Notes: generated by a model from the letters alone, not told the origin. Numbered from the stretch's first letter, positions 1 to 5,356 are shown. The stretch: 5,915 nt of DNA from Chloroflexota bacterium (GCA_021789355.1 JAJYJR010000390.1:1-5915), one strand, 5' to 3'. Translations and numbers: made by a program.

Positions 1-178
1 GGTGCGAGACCAGCGCGGTGCTCACACCGAGCGCCGCCCCGACATCGCACACGCAGTGCTCACCGTGGCCGAGCAGGGCAATGACTCGTGCGCGTGACGG
101 CTCGGCGATGGCGCGCAGGGCATCGAGTGTCTCGGGTGGGAGGCTCGTCGTCTCGGTCACAGGGTGCGTCTGCAGCAT
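1..178 (-). CDS. ArsR/SmtB-family metal-responsive transcriptional repressor, N-terminal part (runs off left edge)
   Basis: Translating leftward from the ATG at 178 gives 59 residues before the window ends, so the C-terminal half is missing. What remains is a typical ArsR/SmtB start: helix LRAIAEPSRARVIALL (about residues 21-36), then EHCVCDV (40-46) and the start of a winged-helix recognition region, GAALGVSTALVSH (47-59). Cys42 and Cys44 match the CVCD pair of the ELCVCDL metal box, which in classical ArsR proteins binds As(III)/Sb(III). The third Cys of E. coli ArsR (three residues further on) is Gly here. Family members are dimeric repressors that leave DNA when metal or metalloid binds, and they usually autoregulate. 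No Shine-Dalgarno is visible; an ATG at 186 is out of frame. The regulated genes probably lie left of the window. Family is confident; the ligand is not determinable. Confidence 0.88.
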   Translation of the reverse strand, partial: MLQTHPVTETTSLPPETLDALRAIAEPSRARVIALLGHGEHCVCDVGAALGVSTALVSH

Positions 179-184
179 GGCGCC

Positions 185-217
185 ATTCTAACGGACGTTA
201 GTCAAACGGGCATTAGA
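185..217 (-). promoter_or_regulatory. Probable ArsR operator and leaderless promoter
   Basis: Bases 188-201 form a perfect inverted repeat, CTAACG-GA-CGTTAG. On the minus strand two 15-base units lie in tandem (216-202 CTAATGCCCGTTTGA and 201-187 CTAACGTCCGTTAGA), matching at 12 of 15 positions. A -10-like hexamer, TAGAAT (190-185), ends six bases before the regulator's ATG. With no ribosome binding site present, this suggests transcription starting at or next to the ATG (leaderless). TA-rich inverted repeats over the promoter are typical of autoregulated ArsR-family genes. A plus-strand promoter for the rightward genes could share this region, but I see no clear hexamers for one. Confidence 0.6.
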
Positions 218-494
218 GCAGCTCGGCTGTCGATCCGTGCTGTCCAGCCCCGCGATCAACGCCACCACCCTGGAGAGACCACGCCCGTGCGAGCTGGCGG
301 ACCCCGCGGAAACGGGACAGATGGCCCTGCGCCGTCGAGACCGGCCGATGCTAGATGAGCGATGGCAGCCACGCGTTCCGAACCCGGATCGGTCCGAGCC
401 GCGAGCCGGACCCTGATCTGGGCCGCGCTCATCGACCAGCCTGGGTTCCTCGCTTGGGGCCGCCGCCTGCACCGCCGCTGGGTGGATCGATCGC
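218..494. other. Intergenic/leader region with no convincing gene
   Basis: About 300 bases separate the divergent ArsR start (178) from the NifX-like start (512). Open frames here (for example 164-358, and an upstream extension of the NifX-like frame from 362) are Arg/Ala/Pro-rich, lack a ribosome binding site and resemble no family. They look like chance frames in GC-rich DNA. The only structure I can point to is the inverted repeat at 387-418. If the promoter lies near the ArsR operator, the rightward transcript has an unusually long 5' leader. Confidence 0.5.
387..418 (+). repeat. Inverted repeat in the leader of the NifX-like gene
   Basis: GATCGGTCCG (387-396) faces CGGACC-CT-GATC (407-418) across a 10-base loop. 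This gives ten potential base pairs interrupted by a two-base bulge. No T-run follows, so it is not a classical terminator. It could be an RNA structure in the leader or a protein site. Chance is a real alternative at this base composition. Confidence 0.3.
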
Positions 495-500
495 GAGGAG
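495..500 (+). promoter_or_regulatory. Ribosome binding site fixing the NifX-like start
   Basis: GAGGAG ends 11 bases before the ATG at 512. It supports this start over the ATG at 362, which would add 50 low-complexity residues in front of the conserved MKIAIV beginning of the family. Confidence 0.6.
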
Positions 501-511
501 CACAGAGTTCG

Positions 512-907
512 ATGAAGATCGCAATCGTCACGGAAGACGGCCACACAGTCAGTCAGCATTTCGGTCGGGCGCCCTACTACGCCGTGTTGACCGTCGAGGG
601 TGACGCCATCGTGGAGCGGGAGCTGCGCGGGAAGGTGGCGCCGCACCTCGCGGGTGCACTGCGCGAGGAACACGCCGGATCGGGACCCCATGGCACGGAC
701 CCGGCGGCCCAGTCGCGCCACGACCAGATGGCGCAGGCGATCGCGGACTGCTCGGCGCTCATCGCGGGCGGCATGGGACAGGGCGCCTACGATCGCTTCG
801 CGGCGCTGGGCCTGCGCCCCGTGGTGACGGAGTTGTCGAGCGTGGACGAAGCGGCCCTGGCGTATGCTCGCGGCCAGCTGGCCAACCGGGTGGAGCGCCT
901 CGACTGA
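512..907 (+). CDS. Stand-alone NifX/NifB-C-like (dinitrogenase Fe-Mo cofactor biosynthesis domain) protein
   Basis: The 131-residue product is a single domain of the NifX/NifY/VnfX/NifB-C-terminal family (ribonuclease-H-like fold). Family landmarks are visible: MKIAIV at the start (beta-1), SQHFGRAPYY (14-23) matching the conserved HFGRA motif, DC at 79-80 before LIAGGMGQGAY (83-93), and the closing GLRPVVTE (100-107) and EAALAYARGQL (113-123) segments. A His-containing insertion (His45, His54, His60, His70) precedes the DC, where many relatives carry a His-rich metal-binding loop. In nitrogen fixers such domains bind FeMo-co precursors. No nif gene is in this window, so that role should not be assumed; many non-fixing bacteria carry single-domain relatives of unknown role. 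The gene lies 109 bases ahead of the kinase and may be co-transcribed with it. Family confident, function open. Confidence 0.85.
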   Translation: MKIAIVTEDGHTVSQHFGRAPYYAVLTVEGDAIVERELRGKVAPHLAGALREEHAGSGPHGTDPAAQSRHDQMAQAIADCSALIAGGMGQGAYDRFAALGLRPVVTELSSVDEAALAYARGQLANRVERLD

Positions 908-976
908 CGGCTTCGTGCGGACCCGCCAGCATGTCGAGGCGGGCGACGCCGACGATGGATCCTCCGGCAGCGTGAC

Positions 977-999
977 CCGGGCCGCGCCCCCCGGCCCGG
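977..999 (+). repeat. GC hairpin between the NifX-like gene and the kinase
   Basis: CCGGGCC (977-983) and GGCCCGG (993-999) form a perfect 7-bp stem with a 9-base C-rich loop. It lies 17 bases before the kinase ATG and just ahead of its weak ribosome binding site (AGATGAG, 1004-1010). It could lower kinase translation or partly terminate transcription after the first gene. No T-run follows, and it may simply reflect base composition. Confidence 0.3.
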
Positions 1000-1016
1000 C
1001 GGCAGATGAGCAGCCA

Positions 1017-2804
1017 ATGACGCGGCCCCGGAAACCGACGGCAGAGCGCGGTCTCTCGCTTTCTGAGGCAGATCGGTATCTGCTCGTCCTGCGCTGGGCC
1101 ACCATCGGGGCCGCGGGCCTGCTGGCTCCGTTCAGCGGCACGGCGCCTGGCTCCCTCCTTGCCCCATTCGGGGCCGTGATCGCCGTCAACCTGGCGCTGT
1201 CCGGGTATGCGGCGCGACAACGGCCCTTCGCGAACGGGCGGCCGGTGGCGACGCTCGCCGTCGATGCCGCGCAGGCGCTGGCGGCCACGCTCCTTGCGGG
1301 CGGCGCGCACAGCCCCTTCTTCCCCCTGTTCCTGCTGCTCGTGGTCGAGCTGGCGATCGCCCAACCTGCCCGGCTGGCGGTGGCGTGGATACCCACCGCG
1401 GGCACGCTCCACGTGGCGGCCGTGGTCGTGAGCCAGCACGGGAACTGGACCGTGCTGGCCGCCTACATGGCGGTCGGCAAGCTGCTCGTGCTGCTGATCG
1501 TCGGGGCGCTCGCGATCGCGTTCACGGAGCAGGTCCGCCATGAAGAGCGGGACCGTCAGCTGGCCGAGCGACACGTCGCACAGCTGACGACGCTGAACGA
1601 GCTGTTCTTCGAGCTGAACCAGCCCACCAGCGACCTGTCCGGGGCGTTCCAGGCACTGCTCGGGGGGGCTCGGAGCCTCCTGCGCTCGGACGTCGGCATG
1701 GTCTTCCTGTGCGATCCCACGCTGGGCTGCTGGCGGATGACCGCGTCGCTCGACCACTACGAGACGCTGGGCGGTGAAACCCAGCTGAGCGACTGGGGAT
1801 GGGAGATCGGCGCCCGCGAGACCTTCTCGGCCGGGCCCGCGTACGACCTGCCGCTGCCGCCGGGCTGGCCGGATCCGCGTTCGCAGGCGGTCGTCGGGAT
1901 GCGCCTGGGCACCCCCACCGGAGGCGAGCCGGGTGCCCTCGTGGTCGGGCGGACCGCTGGCGTGCTGGATGACGCCGAGTGGCTTACGCTGCGGGCCCTC
2001 GCCCGGGAGGCCGAGCTCTCGCTGCGCAACGCAGAGTTGCACGCGCAGGAGCACGCCCAGGTGGCCCAGCTGCGCCAGTTCGAGGAGGCCCGCCGCTCGT
2101 TCTTCTCGGCCGTGGCCCACGAGCTGCGAACGCCGCTGACCGTCCTGAAGACGCTCCTGCCGTCGCTGGGCGACTGGCCCCGCCTGCCCGCACCGCAGCA
2201 GGGAGAGGTCAGGGACATGGTCGACCAGAACCTGCAGCGGCTGGAGTCGATGATCACCGAGATCCTGGAGAGCAGCCAGGTCGAGGCGGGGGCGGTGACC
2301 TTGAACCGCGAGCCGGTGGACCTCGCCGTCCGCGCCGAACGGGTCGTGGAGAGCATGCGCCCGCTCTTCGAGCGCCAGCGTCAGCGGGTGACCCTCGACA
2401 CAGCCCCAGATCTCCCGCCCGTCGACGGCGATCGGCGCCGCCTGGACCAGATCCTCTCGAGCCTGATCCACAATGCGTACAAGTTCAGCCCGGTGGGCGG
2501 CACGATTCGGGGCATCCTGGCGCTCGAGGGCGGGCAGGTCCGGATGTGCGTCGAGGACGAGGGCCCGGGCGTGCCGGCCGAGGCACGGGAGCGGATCTTC
2601 GACAAGTTCTATTCGCTGCCGGCACAATCCACGCTGGCGGGGGTCGGGCTGGGGCTGTACATCTGCCGCGAGCTCGTGGCGCTCCACGGTGGGCGCCTGT
2701 GGTATGAGGCGCGCCCGGAGGGCGGCAGCCGTTTCTGTTTCACAGTACCCGCCAACCGTGGGAGGCCAGATGGAGAAGGCAATGACCAGGATCCTGGTCA
2801 TTGA
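1017..2804 (+). CDS. Membrane-bound GAF-domain sensor histidine kinase
   Basis: The product has 595 residues. Residues 26-170 are strongly hydrophobic and hold about six predicted membrane helices, without a large external domain. A charged helical linker (172-190, EQVRHEERDRQLAERH) follows. Residues about 190-340 look like a GAF domain (ALLGGARSLLRSDVGMVFL; ALVVGRTAGVLDDAEWLTL). The dimerisation/phosphotransfer domain carries SAVAHELRTP with His368 as phosphoacceptor. The ATPase domain shows all boxes: N box LIHNAYKFSP (Asn486), G1 EDEGPG (Asp514), F box RIFDKFY (526-532) and G2 GVGLGL (542-547). It should autophosphorylate His368 and pass the phosphate to the overlapping regulator. The stimulus is unknown; the GAF pocket and the membrane part are the candidate sensors. 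The ATG at 1017 has a weak AGATGAG six bases upstream; the frame opens earlier (864, GTG at 972), but that stretch is low-complexity and overlaps the previous gene. Confidence 0.93.
   Translation: MTRPRKPTAERGLSLSEADRYLLVLRWATIGAAGLLAPFSGTAPGSLLAPFGAVIAVNLALSGYAARQRPFANGRPVATLAVDAAQALAATLLAGGAHSPFFPLFLLLVVELAIAQPARLAVAWIPTAGTLHVAAVVVSQHGNWTVLAAYMAVGKLLVLLIVGALAIAFTEQVRHEERDRQLAERHVAQLTTLNELFFELNQPTSDLSGAFQALLGGARSLLRSDVGMVFLCDPTLGCWRMTASLDHYETLGGETQLSDWGWEIGARETFSAGPAYDLPLPPGWPDPRSQAVVGMRLGTPTGGEPGALVVGRTAGVLDDAEWLTLRALAREAELSLRNAELHAQEHAQVAQLRQFEEARRSFFSAVAHELRTPLTVLKTLLPSLGDWPRLPAPQQGEVRDMVDQNLQRLESMITEILESSQVEAGAVTLNREPVDLAVRAERVVESMRPLFERQRQRVTLDTAPDLPPVDGDRRRLDQILSSLIHNAYKFSPVGGTIRGILALEGGQVRMCVEDEGPGVPAEARERIFDKFYSLPAQSTLAGVGLGLYICRELVALHGGRLWYEARPEGGSRFCFTVPANRGRPDGEGNDQDPGH
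2772..2779 (+). promoter_or_regulatory. Ribosome binding site for the response regulator
   Basis: GGAGAAGG lies inside the kinase coding sequence; its GGAG is six bases before the ATG at 2782. It favours the 2782 start. An in-frame ATG at 2770 also has a GGGAGG (2760-2765) four bases upstream and would add MEKA, so the choice is not certain. Confidence 0.6.
2780..2803. repeat. 24-bp perfect palindrome over the response-regulator start codon
   Basis: The half-site CAATGACCAGGA (2780-2791) is followed directly by its exact reverse complement (2792-2803). The palindrome contains the regulator's ATG (2782-2784) and two of the three bases of the kinase's TGA (2802-2804). In mRNA it could fold into a stem of about nine pairs (CAATGACCA with TGGTCATTG around GGATCC) that buries the start codon. 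In DNA it could be a dimer binding site. The right half also encodes the conserved ILVIDD of the receiver, so coding constraint explains part of the sequence but not the symmetry. Confidence 0.75.
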
Positions 2805-3516
2805 CGACGAGCGCGACGTCCTGCGCGCCGTCAGTCTGACCATCAGCCTGCAGGAGCCGGCGTGGCAAGTGCTGACTGCGCAGCGCGCCGAGGAGGGGCT
2901 CGACCTGGTCGAGACCGCGGATCCGGACGCCGTGCTGCTCGACCTGCAGATGCCGGACGCAGACGGCTTCGACCTGCTCCAGCGAATCCGGCTCTTCAGC
3001 GACGTGCCGGTGATCATCCTGACCGTCCGGGACAGCGAACTGGACAAGGTCCGCGGCCTGCAGCTCGGCGCGGATGACTACGTGGTCAAGCCCTTCGGGC
3101 ATCTCGAGCTGCTGGCACGCCTCCGCTCCGTCCTGCGCCGGGCGGCCGGGCACGCCACCGCGGAGGAGCCGCCCTTCGCGTTCGGCGAGCTGCGCATCGA
3201 CTGGGGCCTGCACCGCGTCACGCTGCGGGGCGAGGCCATCCGCCTGACCAGCACCGAGTACCGGCTGCTGGAGATCCTGGCTCACAACGCGGGGCGGGTG
3301 GTGGAGAACGGCGTCCTGCTTGCCCGCATCTGGGGTCCCGACGCGCAGGACGAGACGGACTACCTGAAGACGTACGTCCACCGGCTTCGCGCCAAGCTGG
3401 GGGACGATCCGGCGCAACCGCAGTACGTACGCACGGAGCGCGGCACCGGCTACTGGATGCCGCGGCCCGGCGCCGGGGGTGCGGATGACGTGGCGCAGCC
3501 CCGGCCAGGGGTCTGA
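2782..3516 (+). CDS. OmpR/KdpE-like winged-helix response regulator
   Basis: The product has 244 residues from the ATG at 2782. The receiver (about 1-120) has acidic-pocket Asp8/Asp9 (ILVIDDE), phosphoacceptor Asp54 (LLDLQMPDADGF), Thr81 and Lys103 (DDYVVKPF), so all switch residues are intact. The C-terminal OmpR/PhoB winged helix (about 138-232) shows LTSTEYRLLEILAHNAGRVV, a KdpE-like IWGPDAQDETDYLKTYVHRL stretch and RTERGTGYW. The part around YLKTYVHRLRAKL is closer to KdpE than to PhoB or OmpR. It should bind DNA as a phosphorylated dimer, usually at direct repeats one helical turn apart. It overlaps the kinase by 23 bases, a layout that usually means translational coupling and cognate partners. 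No kdpFABC genes are in the window and the kinase is not KdpD-like, so potassium control should not be assumed. Confidence 0.94.
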   Translation: MTRILVIDDERDVLRAVSLTISLQEPAWQVLTAQRAEEGLDLVETADPDAVLLDLQMPDADGFDLLQRIRLFSDVPVIILTVRDSELDKVRGLQLGADDYVVKPFGHLELLARLRSVLRRAAGHATAEEPPFAFGELRIDWGLHRVTLRGEAIRLTSTEYRLLEILAHNAGRVVENGVLLARIWGPDAQDETDYLKTYVHRLRAKLGDDPAQPQYVRTERGTGYWMPRPGAGGADDVAQPRPGV

Positions 3517-3525
3517 CCGGGGCTG
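3496..3525 (+). terminator. Hairpin spanning the end of the response-regulator gene
   Basis: CAGCCCCGG (3496-3504) and CCGGGGCTG (3517-3525) form a perfect 9-bp stem. The 12-base loop ends with the regulator's TGA. No T-run follows. It may serve as a T-less terminator or a 3' stabilising structure of the kinase/regulator transcript. Confidence 0.4.
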
Positions 3526-3581
3526 CTGGAGGCGATCGGGGTCGCGGTCGATCCGCTCGCCTTTCGGATTCCGGGGTCACC

Positions 3582-3603
3582 GGCGCGGTGTGCCCACCGC
3601 GCC
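3582..3603. terminator. Probable bidirectional terminator hairpin between convergent genes
   Basis: GGCGCGGTG (3582-3590) and CACCGCGCC (3595-3603) form a perfect, very GC-rich 9-bp stem with a 4-base loop (TGCC). It lies midway between the convergent stops of the response regulator (3516) and the SPW gene (3624), where a terminator for both directions is expected. No T-run is present on either strand, as is common for terminator candidates in very GC-rich genomes. Confidence 0.5.
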
Positions 3604-3604
3604 A

Positions 3605-3627
3605 GGCCGGCCCCGGGGTGATATCAC
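3605..3627. repeat. Cluster of short palindromes at the SPW gene end
   Basis: GGCCGGCC (3605-3612), CCCCGGGG (3611-3618) and GTGATATCAC (3618-3627) are three perfect palindromes set nearly end to end. The last one contains the SPW stop codon (3624-3626). It is AT-richer than its surroundings and could be a small protein site. The other two may only reflect GC content. Confidence 0.3.
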
Positions 3628-3986
3628 ATCGTCTGCGGGTGCTGCCGCTGCCCGAGCGCAACCGCCGCATACCCGGCGACGACGGCCACGATGATGCCGA
3701 CGACGACGTCATTCCAGAGCGCCGCCGCGATCCCCGTGTAGCCGAGGACGAAGGGCGCCGCGATCAGCCAGAGCCCGACCAGCGCGTTGAGCCAGTCGAG
3801 CCCGCGATCGGTGCCTTCCTGGTTGGAGAGCGCCGCCCAGGCACCCAGGACGATCAGCACGGCCCCCACGATCACCGCGTCCCAGAGCGCCGCGGTCGTG
3901 ACCGTGTACCCGAGCACGAAGGGGGCGACCACCTCCCAGATCCCGGCCAGGACCACCAGCCAGCTCAACGTCTTCTGCGTACCCAT
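3624..3986 (-). CDS. Two-repeat SPW-family integral membrane protein
   Basis: The 120-residue product is made of two similar halves about 56 residues apart. Each has a Trp-rich opening (LSWLVVLAGIWEVV at 7-20; LDWLNALVGLWLIA at 63-76), then APFVLGY (21-27 and 77-83), then ALW (33-35 and 89-91) and a second hydrophobic helix. Four membrane helices in all are expected. This is the layout of the SPW repeat family, in which APFVLGY stands for the SPW-containing turn. The biochemical role of the family is unknown. The ATG at 3986 is fixed by a strong AAGGAG seven bases upstream. The gene has its own long upstream region with a repeat array (4031-4099), so it is probably regulated separately from the transporter gene 148 bases upstream. 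Confidence 0.88.
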   Translation of the reverse strand: MGTQKTLSWLVVLAGIWEVVAPFVLGYTVTTAALWDAVIVGAVLIVLGAWAALSNQEGTDRGLDWLNALVGLWLIAAPFVLGYTGIAAALWNDVVVGIIVAVVAGYAAVALGQRQHPQTM

Positions 3987-3993
3987 GGCGACT

Positions 3994-3999
3994 CTCCTT
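3994..3999 (-). promoter_or_regulatory. Strong ribosome binding site of the SPW gene
   Basis: AAGGAG on the minus strand lies seven bases before the ATG at 3986. It is the best Shine-Dalgarno in the window. It rules out the longer frame that opens at 4364, which would run antisense through the 3' end of the transporter gene. Confidence 0.75.
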
Positions 4000-4030
4000 C
4001 GCGCCTTCCCGCCCCGGGGAACCCTTCCTC

Positions 4031-4099
4031 GGTGAACTGGGACTGTTCTACCGGCGCCGGGTGGCGATCCCGGTGAACGCCGGTGAACAATGGGTGAAC
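4031..4099 (-). promoter_or_regulatory. GTTCACC direct-repeat array (PHO-box-like) and promoter of the SPW gene
   Basis: Read on the minus strand, three exact GTTCACC heptamers lie at 4099-4093, 4088-4082 and 4078-4072, with start-to-start distances of 11 and 10 bases, about one helical turn. A degenerate unit, CGCCACC (4066-4060), may continue the array. A fourth exact copy (4037-4031) lies downstream. Between them is a -10-like TAGAAC (4050-4045), which would place the start of transcription near 4038, about 50 bases before the SPW ATG. Heptamers repeated at about 11 bases next to the -35 region are the signature of PhoB/OmpR-type activator sites. From memory, GTTCACC is the core of the PhoP direct-repeat unit in Streptomyces. 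The repeats are read directly; the identity of the binding protein is inferred. Confidence 0.65.
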
Positions 4100-4134
4100 G
4101 GCGACGAGTCGGCTTGAGGTACCCCGGGTGACGG

Positions 4135-5247
4135 CTACCGCCGCCAGATCTCGCCGGAGCCGATGGCACGCAGCGTCCCGGCGGCCACCACCAGCCAGAA
4201 CGCGAGCAGCAGCACGAACAGCGCCACCGCCACGGACTCCAGCAGGCCCACGTGCCAGTTGCGCGCCAGCGCCAGCGTGCTGGCCGTGTACGCTCCGAGG
4301 GGGAACGTGAACGCCCACCAGCCAAGCCCATACGGCAGTTCTCCTCGCCGCAGGTACGCGGCAAGCAGCAGCACTGCCGAGGCCAGCCACCAGAGGCCGA
4401 AGCCCCACAGCGCCGCTGCAGTGAGCGACGAGAGCACGCCGACCACCGGAGCGGCCGTGCCCCACAGCGGCGCCCCGGCCTGCGCGATGCGGAGCAGTGC
4501 CAGGCTGCCCACGCCGATCGGCCCCAGGCCGATCCAGAGCGACGGCGCGAGCGGGGCGGCGGGCAGGGGGTGGAAGATCAGCCGGTCGTACAGCAGCGAG
4601 GCCACCAGCACGAAGAGCACGAAGCCCATGCCCCAGAAGGCGTACGCGGCGAAGATCAGCAGCGCTGCATCCGACGGGGCCACGTGCGGCACCAGCGGCA
4701 GGAGCGCCAGTGGGACCACGATGTTGACGACCGGCGGGATGAACCAGGCCCCGTTGGAAACCTCCGGCCCGACGGGATGCGTCACGAACAGCAGATGGGC
4801 GAACAGCACGCTGACCACGAAGGCGAGCACGAGTCCGATGGCCGCCAGCACACCAACGGTCAGGGTGACGTCTCCGGGCGCGCCGATCGACGGCCCGACG
4901 GTGGCGATTCCCACCGCCAGGACCAGGATGCCGCCCGGGAACGTGCCGTAGAGCGCGCCGGCCACCGGGTTGCCCAGGTCCGCGCGGGCCGCGTCGGGGT
5001 GCCCGATCCAGCGCGCGACGTAGGGGATCCCGAGCAGGACCGCGAGCACGGCCGACAGCGCGACCATGGTGACGCCGAAGGCCTTGTCGAGATCACCGAG
5101 GCCGGCGATCTGCCCCGGGTTCTGATAGGCGATGATCCCGACGATGGCCGTCCCCATGACGGCGCCATACCAGCCGGGGTGGAAGCCGCGCAGGCGCACC
5201 GTGGGCGCGGCCTCCGCGTCTTCAGTGGAGAACAGGGTGGTGGACAC
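4135..5247 (-). CDS. TDT-family (TehA/Mae1/Ssu1/SLAC1-type) anion transporter
   Basis: The 370-residue protein is almost wholly hydrophobic after an N-terminal tail of about 22 residues, and about ten membrane helices are expected. Features of the tellurite-resistance/dicarboxylate transporter (TDT) family include GFHPGWYGAVMGTAIVGII at the first helix (21-39), PFAM-typical NGAWFIPPV (165-173), WGMGF (205-209) and GWWAFTFPLGAYTAST (309-324) near the end. Relatives move small anions: C4-dicarboxylates, sulfite (Ssu1), chloride/nitrate (SLAC1). The substrate cannot be read from sequence, and labels such as tellurite resistance would be over-precise. The start is a GTG at 5247 with GGAGG seven bases upstream. 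It lies 131 bases downstream of a TauE/SafE gene on the same strand, which leans towards a sulfite-type substrate, but only as inference. Confidence 0.88.
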   Translation of the reverse strand: MSTTLFSTEDAEAAPTVRLRGFHPGWYGAVMGTAIVGIIAYQNPGQIAGLGDLDKAFGVTMVALSAVLAVLLGIPYVARWIGHPDAARADLGNPVAGALYGTFPGGILVLAVGIATVGPSIGAPGDVTLTVGVLAAIGLVLAFVVSVLFAHLLFVTHPVGPEVSNGAWFIPPVVNIVVPLALLPLVPHVAPSDAALLIFAAYAFWGMGFVLFVLVASLLYDRLIFHPLPAAPLAPSLWIGLGPIGVGSLALLRIAQAGAPLWGTAAPVVGVLSSLTAAALWGFGLWWLASAVLLLAAYLRRGELPYGLGWWAFTFPLGAYTASTLALARNWHVGLLESVAVALFVLLLAFWLVVAAGTLRAIGSGEIWRR

Positions 5248-5254
5248 GATGAAA

Positions 5255-5259
5255 CCTCC
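5255..5259 (-). promoter_or_regulatory. Ribosome binding site supporting a GTG start
   Basis: GGAGG on the minus strand is seven bases before the GTG at 5247. No in-frame ATG with comparable spacing exists before the first conserved residues. Confidence 0.65.
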
Positions 5260-5267
5260 GAGCAGGA

Positions 5268-5302
5268 CTGACGAACGAACCGAGGAGCCGGGTGTTCGTC
5301 AG
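5268..5302. repeat. Perfect 9-bp inverted repeat in the leader of the TDT gene
   Basis: CTGACGAAC (5268-5276) and GTTCGTCAG (5294-5302) are exact reverse complements separated by 17 bases, starting about 20 bases before the TDT gene's first codon. A GAAC doublet extends the left arm (CGAACGAAC, 5272-5280). It could be an operator for a dimeric regulator or a leader hairpin controlling the transporter. No T-run follows on the minus strand, so a terminator is less likely. Confidence 0.45.
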
Positions 5303-5321
5303 GGTGGGGAGGGACACCCGT

Positions 5322-5356
5322 GACACGCCGGGCAGTGTCGTGCCGCGGCCCGCACG
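5322..5356 (-). terminator. Two small hairpins after the TauE/SafE gene (weak terminator candidate)
   Basis: CGTGC (5339-5343) pairs with GCACG (5352-5356), and GACAC (5322-5326) pairs with GTGTC (5335-5339), each with an 8-base loop. They lie 20-60 bases past the TauE/SafE stop. The stems are only five pairs and no T-run follows. They could be weak attenuators within an operon, or chance. Confidence 0.2.

Noticed and set aside
362..511. N-terminal extension of the NifX-like protein
   Set aside because: The extra 50 residues are not family-like. The conserved start MKIAIV at 512 has its own GAGGAG.
188..1405. 405-residue minus-strand frame
   Set aside because: It is antisense to the NifX-like gene and the kinase's membrane region, is low-complexity and Arg/Ser-rich, and has no recognisable domain.
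759..3047. Very long open frame on the minus strand opposite the kinase and regulator
   Set aside because: It runs antisense to two unmistakable genes. Its product is Arg/Gln/Pro/His-rich with no family features, and long antisense frames are expected at this GC content.
2782..3516. Calling the two-component pair kdpDE
   Set aside because: The regulator resembles KdpE, but the kinase lacks KdpD domains and no kdpFABC genes are present.
4072..4099. Start of a CRISPR or tandem-repeat array
   Set aside because: The repeat unit is only seven bases at 10-11-base spacing with three consecutive copies. This fits a regulator-binding array, not CRISPR repeats with spacers.
3987..4364. Longer start for the SPW protein
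   Set aside because: The upstream frame overlaps the TDT 3' end and is Arg/Trp-rich. The ATG at 3986 has a strong ribosome binding site and begins just before the first repeat.
4163..5271. Two long plus-strand frames opposite the TDT gene
   Set aside because: Both are Ser/Thr/Pro- or Arg/Gln/Asp-rich shadows of a clear membrane-protein gene and show no domain.
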